A stretch of DNA of 32,225 nucleotides from Larkinella soli (lineage in GTDB: Bacteria; Bacteroidota; Bacteroidia; Cytophagales; Spirosomataceae): the NCBI RefSeq assembly GCF_003703975.1, contig NZ_QTJY01000035.1, positions 1 to 32,225 of the forward strand. The letters are read 5' to 3'. The translations under genes and the position numbers were made by a program. Each line of letters begins with the position of its first letter. Position 1 is the first letter of the stretch. Of this stretch, positions 1 through 8,668 are shown piece by piece. The notes under the pieces were generated by a model. It ran no database searches, had not been told where the DNA came from, and saw only the letters and a list, made by a program, of their open reading frames with translations.

Positions 1-138
1 ATGTCGGAAATCTAGACTTTATATTTCGCTACATTTCTTACAGTCGGTTTTGCTTTCAAGCAAGGCCACTTTCCATTGGGATAAGTAAATGATCAGTCCT
101 TATTCATAGCACGGTATGTTAAAAATTCAAAGAGTTGC

Positions 139-729
139 TTAAAAGGCGTTAATGGAAATTTTTTCGGTAAACTCTACTCCTCTCAGACTTTCTGCGGCCT
201 GCTGCGGGGAACGGCTCTGCAGGATAGTCTTGAGCCGGACGGAGGTGCGGCCCATCTGGATGTTATCGCCGTCGCTCAGGTAGATCTGGTCGGAAGGCTG
301 AAGAATCACTTTAGCGTTTACGCAGGTTGGATTCTTCCGGGAAGGCACATCCGACAGAATGTACTGGTGAAGGCCGTTCTGAATCTGCACGTAGATGATG
401 CAGTGCTGCCGGCTCATGGAGCGATCATCCGTCCGGATCTGAACGTCGGCCTTCTTGTCGGTCTGGTCACTGAAGCGACCGATGATATTGCGGCCTAACC
501 ACAACGGCTGGGCCGACTGCGAAGGCGCCGTATCATCGTGAACGATCAACCAGCCCACCGGTTCTTTGGGAGCGGAGGGATCGGGAAGCGGGAGCGGCTG
601 GGGTGCCGGAACACTCGGAACACTAATCTTATTGATCGCTCCGCATTTCGGGCACCGAACCGCTGCCACCACCCCTTCCGGCACCCGGATGGGGGCCTTA
701 CAGGTGGAATTGCCGCAAAGGATCAGCAT
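139..729 (-). CDS. Zinc-ribbon/FHA domain protein, end of T6SS operon
   Basis: A 196-residue cytoplasmic protein. The N-terminus has a four-cysteine zinc ribbon (C5, C10 and the CPKC pair near residues 26-29). A forkhead-associated (FHA) domain follows at about residues 58-167, with the family signatures GRNIIGR, SRQH and a late Asn/Gly turn. FHA domains bind phosphothreonine peptides, so the likely role is to sense phosphorylation by the Ser/Thr kinase encoded at 24160-26304. This is known for Fha proteins in other T6SS, and inferred here. It starts 2 bases after the stop of the acidic membrane protein gene and is the last gene of the long minus-strand operon. The GxxxGR and SRxH residues look intact. 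Its exact partner is unknown. Confidence 0.85.
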   Translation of the reverse strand: MLILCGNSTCKAPIRVPEGVVAAVRCPKCGAINKISVPSVPAPQPLPLPDPSAPKEPVGWLIVHDDTAPSQSAQPLWLGRNIIGRFSDQTDKKADVQIRTDDRSMSRQHCIIYVQIQNGLHQYILSDVPSRKNPTCVNAKVILQPSDQIYLSDGDNIQMGRTSVRLKTILQSRSPQQAAESLRGVEFTEKISINAF

Positions 730-731
730 GG

Positions 732-1622
732 CTATTCGGCAGTAGCATCATCCCCGTCGTCATCCGCCCAGTCGTCCGTCATAGAGGAGTCATACTGAGG
801 CATCTGAAACGCGGTCAGACCGGAATCCTCTTCCGCATCGCCCGGCCCCTTCAGCGCCCAGTCGTCGTTTCCCTCCTGCCCGTCGTCCCCGAGCGTAACG
901 GCTACGGGGGCCTCTGCCCGGTCCTCATCGATCGTGACGGCATCCACGATCGTAATCTTGTCGGAACTGTATTCAGCATTATTCAGGTCATCGATGGAAA
1001 CGGGAATGCCGTCCTCCACTTCAGCGTCGCCGGCCGGCGGGGCCGGCTCTGTGTGGGCCGTTTCGGGCGGCACGTCGTCCTGAACTGGAAGCGGCCCATC
1101 TGGCGCCCCGGCGGGTTCGGTCCGGGAAAGCCCCAGATCGGCAAAATAGGCATTTTGTTCGGTGGCCGGTTTTTCTTCCCATTCTTCCTTATAGTTCGTG
1201 CTGTAAAGGCTGCCCTGCCACGTGAAGAACTTGCCGGCACCCATCTCGTCCCGGGCGGCCCGGAACGCCTGAGCAAAAGTCGACTCAGGGGCGGTTTCAG
1301 GAGCAGCCAGGACATCGTCGGCTGGCAGATCGACGGCCGGAATGTCGGAGGGCGCGTCGATCCGATCTTCCACCACCCGGATCGCCCCTTCCTTATCGAT
1401 GCGGAGGTCGCCTTCCTCCACGGCCGGCAGGACGCTGGTTTCTTCCGGATTGGACCGACTCATGCCCCAGGCCAGTCCGGCCAGACTGGCGCCGGCCAGG
1501 GTAGTTCCGCCGACCATCACGGCAACCTTGCGGTGGGTTCTGTTTTTTTCCTCGGAGGAGGTCTCCGGCTCAGCGGCAGGCTGATAAGCAGCGAAAGGGT
1601 CTTGTGCAGGATTCATCGTCAT
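732..1622 (-). CDS. Acidic single-pass membrane protein, unknown function
   Basis: About 296 residues. I chose the ATG at 1622 because the longer frame, from 1706, overlaps the upstream FHA gene by 61 bp; a second ATG lies at 1616. A short polar N-terminus precedes one hydrophobic segment at about residues 32-54 (Gly/Ala-rich, starting KVAVMVGG). A long, very acidic, Pro/Ala-rich, low-complexity tail follows and ends in a run of Asp residues. No enzyme motif is seen. The C-terminal part contains Thr-Ile-Val and Val-Thr-Ile stretches with acidic neighbours that could be phosphorylated. Its place between two FHA genes suggests a membrane scaffold or phospho-ligand for them, which is inference. 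No family recognised. Confidence 0.7.
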   Translation of the reverse strand: MTMNPAQDPFAAYQPAAEPETSSEEKNRTHRKVAVMVGGTTLAGASLAGLAWGMSRSNPEETSVLPAVEEGDLRIDKEGAIRVVEDRIDAPSDIPAVDLPADDVLAAPETAPESTFAQAFRAARDEMGAGKFFTWQGSLYSTNYKEEWEEKPATEQNAYFADLGLSRTEPAGAPDGPLPVQDDVPPETAHTEPAPPAGDAEVEDGIPVSIDDLNNAEYSSDKITIVDAVTIDEDRAEAPVAVTLGDDGQEGNDDWALKGPGDAEEDSGLTAFQMPQYDSSMTDDWADDDGDDATAE

Positions 1623-1645
1623 TCGATTTGAGGTAGATTGATCAG

Positions 1646-2311
1646 TTATCGAGACCAGATGGCTTTGCAGCGCAGGCAGGACTTCTGGTTGGCCAGCGTC
1701 TCCCACGGAAAATCACCCAGGGGCATCTTGCAGTTGGGGCAAACGTACCGGATGCGAAACTCCTCATTCAGTACAAACATTTTCTCATTGGTCTTCATGG
1801 CCAGCGAAGCCAAGGCGTACAACCCGAAACCAAAGCCGGGAATAATCTTGGTGGCATTGGCCAGATTGGCATCCCGCTGGAGCTTCAGCCGGGTCTTCTT
1901 ATACGACTCATAGACCTGCTTCAATTGAAAAAACTCCTCCGTAAAGTCGTTGGCGTCCGTTTTCTTCCGGGTCGGGAACGCGGCTCGGAGGGCCTGCCCC
2001 ACCACCTGGCCCAGGTCGAGGGGTATGCCCGCCAGCGTGACCCGATCCGCCGGCGTGACGATCTTCTGGCGGACCCTAAGCCCGTTCACCCAGGTCCCGT
2101 TCGTGGAACCGGGATAGTCCGGCTCCCCGGCTCCACTGCTGATCTTCTCCCGCGAACCCGTGTCCTCCAGCAGAAAGGCACCGGGCGATTCGGGCGAAAC
2201 CGTCAGGGCTGCATGGTATCGGCTGATGCCGGGGGCATTCACCACCACATCATTGTCCGGATTCTTTCCGATCAGAAGCCGGCGGACGTCCGTCTGGAGG
2301 TTGTTTTCCAT
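1646..2311 (-). CDS. FHA domain protein with C-terminal zinc ribbon
   Basis: A 221-residue protein. The FHA domain occupies about residues 8-105, with canonical IGKNPDND, SRYHAAL and GSTNGTWVNG motifs, so the phosphothreonine-binding loop is complete. A charged, probably helical linker follows, then a short hydrophobic stretch (GFGFGLYALASLAM, about residue 160) and a C-terminal zinc ribbon with CPNC and CLRC pairs. The domain order is the mirror image of the other FHA gene at 139-729, which has its ribbon at the N-terminus. It starts 7 bp downstream of tssO in the same operon. It is likely a phospho-dependent adaptor of the T6SS membrane complex under the locus kinase/phosphatase pair; the domain calls are firm and the role is inferred. 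Confidence 0.85.
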   Translation of the reverse strand: MENNLQTDVRRLLIGKNPDNDVVVNAPGISRYHAALTVSPESPGAFLLEDTGSREKISSGAGEPDYPGSTNGTWVNGLRVRQKIVTPADRVTLAGIPLDLGQVVGQALRAAFPTRKKTDANDFTEEFFQLKQVYESYKKTRLKLQRDANLANATKIIPGFGFGLYALASLAMKTNEKMFVLNEEFRIRYVCPNCKMPLGDFPWETLANQKSCLRCKAIWSR

Positions 2312-2318
2312 GGGCCGC

Positions 2319-2906
2319 TCATTTAGCAGGGCTGATACTTTTCTGAAAAAGCATGGTTTCGATTTGGGTCTGTTTCGTTTTCAGATCCGTCTGGCAGTCC
2401 TTCAACTGCTGTTTCAATTCCTCAACTGCCCGGGCGCTCTGGCCGCTTTCGGCCAGTTGAGCCCGGAGCGCCCCTATGGTTTTCCGGTACGACAGGACCC
2501 GCTCGTAGGAGCCGATCACTTCGCGGCTGAGATTCCGGTTGTTGACCGCCACCAGACGGGCCGAATCCTGGCGCATCTGCCCCAGATACTGCACCATCCT
2601 TGCTTCCACATCCTGAATCCGCGCCAAGTTATCTCCCTGCGCCACATCGCCGGGCCGGGTGGTTTCCTGCACCTGGTCCAGCCGTTGCAGCCAGGCCAGC
2701 AGATTCTCCAGCGAATCAATTCGGGCCACTAACTGCGTCTCCTCCCGGACGTTGGTCCGGTAGAAGTCGTTCTCCCACTGAAGGGCTTTTGCCGGAATGC
2801 GGGCGAGCAGAAAAACGGCCACCGCCGGCAGCAGCACTGCCAGGGCATAGACCCAGGCAAAGCGCCGGAAAGCCTGTTTTCGTTCGGTATGGTTCAGAGC
2901 CTGCAT
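2319..2906 (-). CDS. tssO: TssO-like T6SS membrane protein
   Basis: A 195-residue protein with a basic N-terminus, one transmembrane helix at about residues 15-36 (hydrophobic, WVYALAVLLPAVAVFLLA), then a long, mostly helical region rich in Gln, Leu and Arg that looks like coiled coil. This architecture and its position next to tssK and tssN fit TssO, a component specific to the Bacteroidota T6SS subtype iii and thought to belong to the membrane or anchoring complex. It lies between tssK and the FHA gene with short gaps (41 bp and 7 bp). There are no catalytic motifs. The family assignment rests on topology and context, since TssO sequences are weakly conserved. Confidence 0.7.
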   Translation of the reverse strand: MQALNHTERKQAFRRFAWVYALAVLLPAVAVFLLARIPAKALQWENDFYRTNVREETQLVARIDSLENLLAWLQRLDQVQETTRPGDVAQGDNLARIQDVEARMVQYLGQMRQDSARLVAVNNRNLSREVIGSYERVLSYRKTIGALRAQLAESGQSARAVEELKQQLKDCQTDLKTKQTQIETMLFQKSISPAK

Positions 2907-2947
2907 ATTCGTCGGGGTTTAACAACTGGTTTGAATCGGTTCACGGT

Positions 2948-4108
2948 TCAGAGGGGGCTCCAGCGGGATCGCTCCCGGCTTTCCCGCTCCGCCACCGGGT
3001 TAGCGGAAATCACTACTTTTTCTCCCTTCCGTTTGCCGACGAACTCCAATTGGCTCAGCTTCTGCATCAGGAGTGTCAGCGTACCGAAAAAGTCGTCGAG
3101 CTGCCCGAGCAGGGGAGCGATGTCGACGTGAACATAGTCGGCGTGAGCCAGCGTCATGATCCGCTGATCCAGTTGTCCGGCGGGAATGTCGGCCCACTCA
3201 GCCCAGTATTCCAGCACCTCCTCGCGGGCCGGGCCGGGCAAAAGGGCAAGGCTCATGCGGAGGCTCTGCACCAGCCGAACCAGCCACTCAATCAGATAAA
3301 CCGGCGGCTCATGCAGCAGCAGCCAGCGGAAGCGGCCCAGCCCGTCGGCCATCACCATCAGCAGGTGCGTGACCAGGCGCTGCGTGCTGTCGGTCAGGGT
3401 CGAAGCCTGGTTGCGGGCGTAAATTTTCTGAAGGACCCGCAACCCGTTCTGCTCCAGTTCCGCCAACAGGTCTCCAAACCGCTGGTGCCACTGAACCAGC
3501 GCCAGGTGGCTGCTGATGGACAGACAGGGCGGGATATAATCCTCCGCCGGCAGAAACTGCTGCTGGTCGTAGATCAACTTGCCGATGGTCAGAAAATGCG
3601 TGGTCGGGTGAGCCCGGCTCAGAAAGGCCGTCGGCACCACACTCAGCGTATATTTAGGCAGGGTATACGGGTGCCGGGGCGGGATTTCGTCCGGCAGCGG
3701 GTCGCCGAAGGGGATACGGTCAAACAGCCCGACGGTCAGGATGATATCAAAATCGTTTTCCTTTCCTACCACCAGCCCGTACTCTTCCCGCAGTTCCTCG
3801 AAGCTGATCTGGAGCGATACCTGAGACTGGTCGTTGATTTCGATGCGCCCCCCGCCCGGGGTTACGGCACGGCAGAGCGGCACCCGGATTTTCACGTTCC
3901 CGTTCGGCCCGACCTGCACGTCGAGTTCCAGGGAACGCGGCACGGTGGGCATCTGCGGCAGCAGCCCGTAGGCAAACGGAGCCAGCCCGAGGGCAATGGC
4001 ATCCCGAACCCCATCGCGAAAGGCGTTGTCCTGCTGCTGCAGGTGGGTGCGGTTCAGCTTCATGCCGTCGATCCAGTTGACGGATGGCCGGGTCAGAGGT
4101 GGTATCAT
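2948..4108 (-). CDS. tssK: TssK, T6SS baseplate-to-membrane adaptor
   Basis: A 386-residue TssK family protein. The N-terminus carries the family hallmark V-x-W-x-x-G-M-x-L, here VNWIDGMKL followed by an HLQQQD stretch. The rest reads as a beta-rich shell domain followed by a helical bundle and a C-terminal domain. TssK trimers connect the TssF-TssG wedge to the membrane complex and dock onto sheath and tube. The protein is slightly shorter than proteobacterial TssK (about 450 residues), as is usual for subtype iii. It lies between tssN and tssO. No signs of truncation. Confidence 0.92.
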   Translation of the reverse strand: MIPPLTRPSVNWIDGMKLNRTHLQQQDNAFRDGVRDAIALGLAPFAYGLLPQMPTVPRSLELDVQVGPNGNVKIRVPLCRAVTPGGGRIEINDQSQVSLQISFEELREEYGLVVGKENDFDIILTVGLFDRIPFGDPLPDEIPPRHPYTLPKYTLSVVPTAFLSRAHPTTHFLTIGKLIYDQQQFLPAEDYIPPCLSISSHLALVQWHQRFGDLLAELEQNGLRVLQKIYARNQASTLTDSTQRLVTHLLMVMADGLGRFRWLLLHEPPVYLIEWLVRLVQSLRMSLALLPGPAREEVLEYWAEWADIPAGQLDQRIMTLAHADYVHVDIAPLLGQLDDFFGTLTLLMQKLSQLEFVGKRKGEKVVISANPVAERESRERSRWSPL

Positions 4109-4143
4109 ATCCTAAAGCATCTATCGTTTCGGTGCGCTTCCGG

Positions 4144-4977
4144 TCATTCGTTCCCGACGCGGTGAGCCACCACCCGGTCGCTATCCCTGATGCGGTTCTG
4201 GTTGAAATTCAGCGAGGGGTCCAGATACCGGCGACTTTGCCACCAGAACCGGGGCCGAATGAAAAAGACCCAGCCGAATGACTTCTGATCGCGGTCGAAC
4301 AAGCGGATCGGCTGGGCGGAAAACCGCTCGTTATAATCGGTCAGGAAGACGTGGAACAGGTCCCCGAGCGACATATATACCGGTGCTTTGGCCCGCGAAT
4401 CGGCTCTGGTCGGGTCGGTCGGTTCCCGGCGAAATTCGAACCGGATGACCTGGATGGTCGACAGATCGACCAGATCGATGTCCGGCGCCGGCCGGTCGAC
4501 CGGAAGCCACCAGGGCCGAAACAGCGGCTCCGGAATCGCCAGCCAGCGCCGGTAGGCTTCCCGGGCCAACAGCGGAACCGGCATCAGCAGCGTCGTGGCC
4601 GCAAACACCACCGAAAGGCGGGTCGGCCCGAACAGCAGCCTAGTTCCAACTGCCAGCAGCAGAGCGCCGGTGGTCATCAGAACCAGACAGAACAGCAACC
4701 GGAAGCCGAGCCCGCCCTGATGAATCTGCGGCAGATACTGATCCTCCAGCCAGGCATGTACTCCGCCCAGGAACAGAAACACCAGCAGAAAGGCGAGGTA
4801 CAGGGCCGGGACGGTATAAAGACCCGGAACCAGGAACCGAGCAACCAGGAAGACCATGGCGATGACCAGGGCCTGATAAAGGAGACAGCAGAGGACATAC
4901 ACCCCCAGCCGTCTGAAATGGCGGGGCGCTTTCCTGAGTTTGCTGCCCTGCCCTGCGATGCCCCCCAATGCCTGCAT
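4144..4977 (-). CDS. tssN: TssN, four-TM T6SS membrane component
   Basis: A 277-residue polytopic protein. Four hydrophobic helices are visible at about residues 25-46, 53-75, 91-112 and 117-138, followed by a soluble C-terminal half of about 130 residues ending in aromatic and Arg-rich stretches (WVFFIRPRFWWQSRRYLDPS). This layout matches TssN, one of the proteins that take the place of TssJ-TssL-TssM in Bacteroidota T6SS. The soluble domain probably faces the cytoplasm and touches the baseplate. Gene order tssG-tssN-tssK supports the call. The ATG at 4977 is 27 bp after the tssG stop. Confidence 0.85.
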   Translation of the reverse strand: MQALGGIAGQGSKLRKAPRHFRRLGVYVLCCLLYQALVIAMVFLVARFLVPGLYTVPALYLAFLLVFLFLGGVHAWLEDQYLPQIHQGGLGFRLLFCLVLMTTGALLLAVGTRLLFGPTRLSVVFAATTLLMPVPLLAREAYRRWLAIPEPLFRPWWLPVDRPAPDIDLVDLSTIQVIRFEFRREPTDPTRADSRAKAPVYMSLGDLFHVFLTDYNERFSAQPIRLFDRDQKSFGWVFFIRPRFWWQSRRYLDPSLNFNQNRIRDSDRVVAHRVGNE

Positions 4978-5004
4978 AGTCCCTCTATGTTTGGTCGTTC
5001 TAAC

Positions 5005-5904
5005 TTATAAACAGGTACTGTATCCAAGTCGGGATGCGGCCGTCGATTCCCCGTTCAGGGTGAAGAAACCGGTAGCGGGTAACCCGAACTGAACCGTCAC
5101 TTCCGCTTCCGCCGGCAAAAACCATTCGATCAGCCAGTTCAGGAGTTGGTGGCCGGGTCGGCCGGGCAGATAATCAGCCAGGCGGTCCAGGTCCTTCAGA
5201 CCCACCGACAGCCGAAGGGCGGACTGATAGGTGGAAACCTCCCCCCCGAACAGGATGTCGACACCCAGCATGCCCTGCCCCAGCGACCCTGAAGACTCCA
5301 CAGCCAGGTCGGGGGCCGACGTCCGTTCGATGTGAACAGCATCACCAAGGATGCTATGCATTAGGTCGGCCGGCGTTCGGGTGTCTTCGTCCGAGCCGAG
5401 CACCACCGGCAGCAGGTCGAGCAGCCGCAGCACGCGATCTTCGTTCAGCCCTTCCGGCAACTGCCAGAAGTTGCTCATGACCGCCGTAAACGTGTTGACT
5501 GACCGGGTTTCGCCGGCTCGCTGCTCGATGAATTCCATCCACAGCCGGATCAGGTAATATTCCTGTTCCAGCGGTAGAAAAAACCGCCGGGCCTGCTGCT
5601 CCTTCCGGCGTTGCAGCCGGATCTCCTCAATCTTCCTTTTTTTGTCGGGCGTCTGGCGGGTCGGAAGGTGAACCAGCCCTTCCGGCAGGGCGTCATAAAT
5701 CCCCATCCGGTTGACGCTGAATACCTTCCATTTTCCCTGGCCAATCTCCCGGAACTCGTTTTTCTCGATGTCTTGGCGATAGCTCCGGCCGAACAGGCCG
5801 AGCGGTTCAAAGAGCAGCCGGTCCGGCGTGCCGCCGTTTTCCAGCCACAGGGCCGCTTCTACCTCAGCTCGCCGATCCGATATTTCCTCCGTCAGTTCGT
5901 TCAT
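5005..5904 (-). CDS. tssG: TssG, T6SS baseplate wedge protein
   Basis: About 299 residues. The frame stays open upstream to 6042, but the ATG at 5904 overlaps the tssF stop as ATGA, a typical sign of translational coupling, so I prefer it. TssG is the small partner of TssF in the baseplate wedge (TssF2-TssG, related to phage gp53/gp6). Family-like features are the early RLLFEP stretch, the leucine-rich middle and the LDRLADYLPGRPGHQLLNW-like segment near the C-terminus. The sequence is divergent, as TssG generally is, so the call leans on position directly after tssF and before tssN. Confidence 0.85.
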   Translation of the reverse strand: MNELTEEISDRRAEVEAALWLENGGTPDRLLFEPLGLFGRSYRQDIEKNEFREIGQGKWKVFSVNRMGIYDALPEGLVHLPTRQTPDKKRKIEEIRLQRRKEQQARRFFLPLEQEYYLIRLWMEFIEQRAGETRSVNTFTAVMSNFWQLPEGLNEDRVLRLLDLLPVVLGSDEDTRTPADLMHSILGDAVHIERTSAPDLAVESSGSLGQGMLGVDILFGGEVSTYQSALRLSVGLKDLDRLADYLPGRPGHQLLNWLIEWFLPAEAEVTVQFGLPATGFFTLNGESTAASRLGYSTCL

Positions 5905-7727
5905 AGCTCCTGTACTTCTACCTGAATAGGAAGATGAGCCGCCGACCGGTCCTCGATCCTGACCTGGAGCGCATGGCATAACTGCGCCCATTCGGCCCGG
6001 TCGAACTCCTGGCCGGCCGGTTTCAGCCGGACTTTCAGACACCGGGTGAATCCTGCCGAGGCCGTGTGGCCAGCGACGAACATCCGCCGGATCTCTACCG
6101 ACTGAAGCCGGCTGCCGAGTTCAGCAAGGCAGAAGGTCCGGATGTCTTCCATCGTTACCAACCGGTTCCGGGTCAGCAGGTTTTTGCGCAGCTCGGCCAC
6201 GTATTCCTCCTCATTCGGCCGCGGACGTCCGCCGAAGGGCCGGGTGAGCAGGAAGAGTTCTCCGCTGTTGAGCGCCGATCCGGAATAAAGCTGAAGTACC
6301 GAACCCGGCGGAACGACCGCTGCCTGCTCGGCCAGGGTGGTCCAGTAGGAGATAAACACGGCATCGCCCCGCTCCTCGGTCCGGACCATCAGGTAAGGCC
6401 GGGGGGTGGTCTGAACGCTCTGCTGACTGCCAAGCTTTTCTTCCAGCCGCGACAGGTTCTGGGACAATTCGTTGGTCAGGGAGGCCAGAAACTCCTCTCC
6501 GACTGCGCTGAAGGCCATCCGTTCATCCAGCAGCAGTTCCATAAGCTGGTAGAGCAGCGCCCGTCCGTCGCGCTCGTCGAACCGGCCGACGCCCTGCTGC
6601 CGGACCACGTAGGTGCGCGGGCGAAACCGGCGAAAATCGCTGTCGGCCTGGTAGGCCACCTGCTGCTGGTTCTCCACCGACCGCACCCCGATGAAGGCCT
6701 CGGGGGAAGGCAGCGGCACGGCGTTCAGACCGGGCTGCAGCCGGTAGCTGATCTGGTTCAGCCGGCGGTTCAGTACGGGAAACGTATTGACCGTGACAGT
6801 CATGGTATCCAGTGCCCGGGCCGGGAACGCCTGCGGAAAGTCCAGGTGGACCCACCACAGGGGCTGTTTCAGTCCGCCGAGGGCCGCACTTCCAAACCGG
6901 CTCTCCAGCTCGGCCGGATAGGCTTCGGCCGTCTGGCGGGAACCGACAAAATCGGGTACCCCGCCGATGGTTCTGAAATGGGATTCCCAAAGCCGCTGCA
7001 CGTCCTGCTCCAGAAGGTCGTCATCCGCACTGCTTGCGCTTTGGCGGGGTTCAGGCCGAAGCCACCCGCCCGCCGTCGGCAGTTCGGTCTTCCCCAAGTA
7101 CCAGCGGACCTGGGGTAAAAAATCGCAAAGCCGGTCCCGCGACGCTTCCTCCGGCCAGTCGAAGTAGAACGAAAACCCGCTCAGCGACGGGATTCCGGGG
7201 GCTACTTTCAGGCCGAGCCAGAGTCGCCGTTCTCCGGCCCGCACCGGCCGAACGGCCTCAGCCAGCAGGGAGCGCTGCCCTGCGCTGCCGGCCTGATACA
7301 GGGCCGCGGGGGTCGCCAGCAAGGCCAGCGTCGCGTTGAAAAGCTGAAACTCACCGGCCGGTGAAAAAAAGAGTTCCGTGGTTTCACCCCGCCGGTCGGC
7401 CGAAGGCTGCCTGAAGACCAGGGCGGTTTCCGGGGTGACGATCGTCTGGCCCTCGTTGGGAACGGCCTGCACGAGGGCCCCGGCTGGCCGGGGCCGGTCT
7501 GCGACGCCCGGGCACAAAGCCTGCGCCAGCCGTTCGATCAGGCGCAGTTCGGTGCGCTGAATGTCACGGCCGAGCTTCTCGAATTCGACGGAGCAGGCTT
7601 CGAGCAGCAATCGGACCAGCGGATCGAAGCCGTCGGGGGTCCGGTCGTCGTAGCCCCACAGGTCGGCCGCCCGCTTCATCAGGCGGTTCCGGGTGGTTTC
7701 CTTCGAAAAGTAGCGCGCGTCGAACAT
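5901..7727 (-). CDS. tssF: TssF, T6SS baseplate wedge protein
   Basis: A 608-residue TssF/VasA-type protein. The N-terminus (Y-F-x-x-E, then an aspartate-rich DP.V.RLLEA segment with 'FEKLGRDI') is the conserved helical start of the family, where many copies begin with a YY/F-x-x-EL-x-x-L pattern. The middle contains the conserved region around LNRRLNQISYRLQPGLNAVPLP. TssF forms the wedge with TssG and surrounds the VgrG hub. Length is usual for the family. It starts 6 bp after tssE and overlaps tssG by 4 bp. The gene appears intact. Confidence 0.92.
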   Translation of the reverse strand: MFDARYFSKETTRNRLMKRAADLWGYDDRTPDGFDPLVRLLLEACSVEFEKLGRDIQRTELRLIERLAQALCPGVADRPRPAGALVQAVPNEGQTIVTPETALVFRQPSADRRGETTELFFSPAGEFQLFNATLALLATPAALYQAGSAGQRSLLAEAVRPVRAGERRLWLGLKVAPGIPSLSGFSFYFDWPEEASRDRLCDFLPQVRWYLGKTELPTAGGWLRPEPRQSASSADDDLLEQDVQRLWESHFRTIGGVPDFVGSRQTAEAYPAELESRFGSAALGGLKQPLWWVHLDFPQAFPARALDTMTVTVNTFPVLNRRLNQISYRLQPGLNAVPLPSPEAFIGVRSVENQQQVAYQADSDFRRFRPRTYVVRQQGVGRFDERDGRALLYQLMELLLDERMAFSAVGEEFLASLTNELSQNLSRLEEKLGSQQSVQTTPRPYLMVRTEERGDAVFISYWTTLAEQAAVVPPGSVLQLYSGSALNSGELFLLTRPFGGRPRPNEEEYVAELRKNLLTRNRLVTMEDIRTFCLAELGSRLQSVEIRRMFVAGHTASAGFTRCLKVRLKPAGQEFDRAEWAQLCHALQVRIEDRSAAHLPIQVEVQEL

Positions 7728-7733
7728 AACTCG

Positions 7734-8162
7734 TCAATCCGTTGACAGGGGTGAAATAAAAATCCGTTCAAAAAAGGAAAATGATTCGTTCGTCCGCGTG
7801 ATGAAAGCCTCCACCCCTAATCCGACCCGTTTTCGAACGAACCGGTTAGTTTTGGTCATCAGATCGAACTCCTCGACTTCCACCCGCACCTTCACCTGGG
7901 TCAGGCGCGGTTCGTACCGGGCGATGGACTGCTCGAACGACTCCCGGATGACATCTTTCCATTTGAGCTGGGACATCAGGGAAAAATCACTTTCCCAGAG
8001 TTCACAGCCATACGACGGGTCGTAGCGGGCCTCACCGAAGTGCGTCACCAGCAGCAGATACAGGTGCTGGTGGATCGACTCCTTCAGGGAGCACTGCGGG
8101 TGTTGCCGTCGCTCCAGGATCGACTCGAAGTCCATAGGCAGCGTGTAATAGCCCTTTTCCAT
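7734..8162 (-). CDS. tssE: TssE, gp25-like baseplate protein
   Basis: A 142-residue gp25/TssE family protein. It shows the typical 'SIxxHLxxLLxTxxGE...DPxYGCxLWE' pattern: ESIHQHLYLLLVTHFGEARYD, then PSYGCELWESDF. TssE/gp25 nucleates sheath assembly on the baseplate, using its EPR-like motif; here the corresponding segment reads YEPRLTQVKV (E-P-R retained). The next gene, tssF, begins 6 bp after the stop. Length and motifs are standard. Confidence 0.93.
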   Translation of the reverse strand: MEKGYYTLPMDFESILERRQHPQCSLKESIHQHLYLLLVTHFGEARYDPSYGCELWESDFSLMSQLKWKDVIRESFEQSIARYEPRLTQVKVRVEVEEFDLMTKTNRFVRKRVGLGVEAFITRTNESFSFFERIFISPLSTD

Positions 8163-8219
8163 GCGAAAGCGGTTGGATCATCGGGCCGGACCGGGCGGAC
8201 CCGCTCCGGCCCGACGCGG

Positions 8220-8612
8220 TTACCAGCGGTTGCGGTGGGGTTTTCCGTCGAGTTGAATCTCCCGGGCCGACAGCGTCAGCGAGGTGGACATGGGGTGCGA
8301 GCCGGAATCCGCAAAGCTTTCACTGTACTGGACGCAGTAAGCGTCTTTCATTTCCAGCTTCTTGAGAACCGATTCGCTGTCGATGTTGACGAATTCGATG
8401 GAGCAGTCCTTCTTGCCGTCCTGGTCAATCATCCATTCCCACAATTTGCTGTTGTCGCTCGAATCGATCTGGACGAAAACCGTTCCGCCGTAGATGCGTG
8501 AAGAGACCCGACCCTGATCGTCGATGGATTGCGACAGTGAGTAGTTGCAGGAACTCACGTGCATTTCTTCCCCATCGAACTTGAATTTGGCCTCAAAAGA
8601 TGAAGTAGGCAT
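8220..8612 (-). CDS. tssD: Hcp1 (TssD), T6SS tube protein
   Basis: A 130-residue Hcp-like tube protein of the Bacteroidota TssD type. The N-terminal beta strands (SFEAKFKFDGEEMHVSSCNYS) are followed by the typical 'x-D-x-x-G-R-V-S-S-R-I-Y-G-G' stretch and by KLWEWMIDQ, which marks the helix of Hcp rings. The C-terminal 'F..SGSHPMSTSLTLSAREI' strand is also family-like. Hcp hexamers stack into the tube propelled by the sheath and can carry small cargo in the lumen. This copy, downstream of vgrG, looks closest to a standard Hcp and may be the main tube subunit. It is one of three paralogues here. Confidence 0.92.
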   Translation of the reverse strand: MPTSSFEAKFKFDGEEMHVSSCNYSLSQSIDDQGRVSSRIYGGTVFVQIDSSDNSKLWEWMIDQDGKKDCSIEFVNIDSESVLKKLEMKDAYCVQYSESFADSGSHPMSTSLTLSAREIQLDGKPHRNRW

Positions 8613-8668
8613 GGCAGTAGAAATTTAGAGGTTGAAATTATGTTTGTAAACAGTGTAGAAAAGATTGC

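Noticed and set aside
1-138. Palindrome TTGCTTTCAAGCAA (50-63) as operon terminator
   Set aside because: The stem is too short, the loop is tight and no strong T-run follows in the minus-strand direction.
2600-4165. Long 521-codon plus-strand frame opposite tssK and tssO
   Set aside because: It is antisense to clearly conserved T6SS genes and has the Pro/Arg/Gln-rich look of shadow frames in GC-rich DNA.
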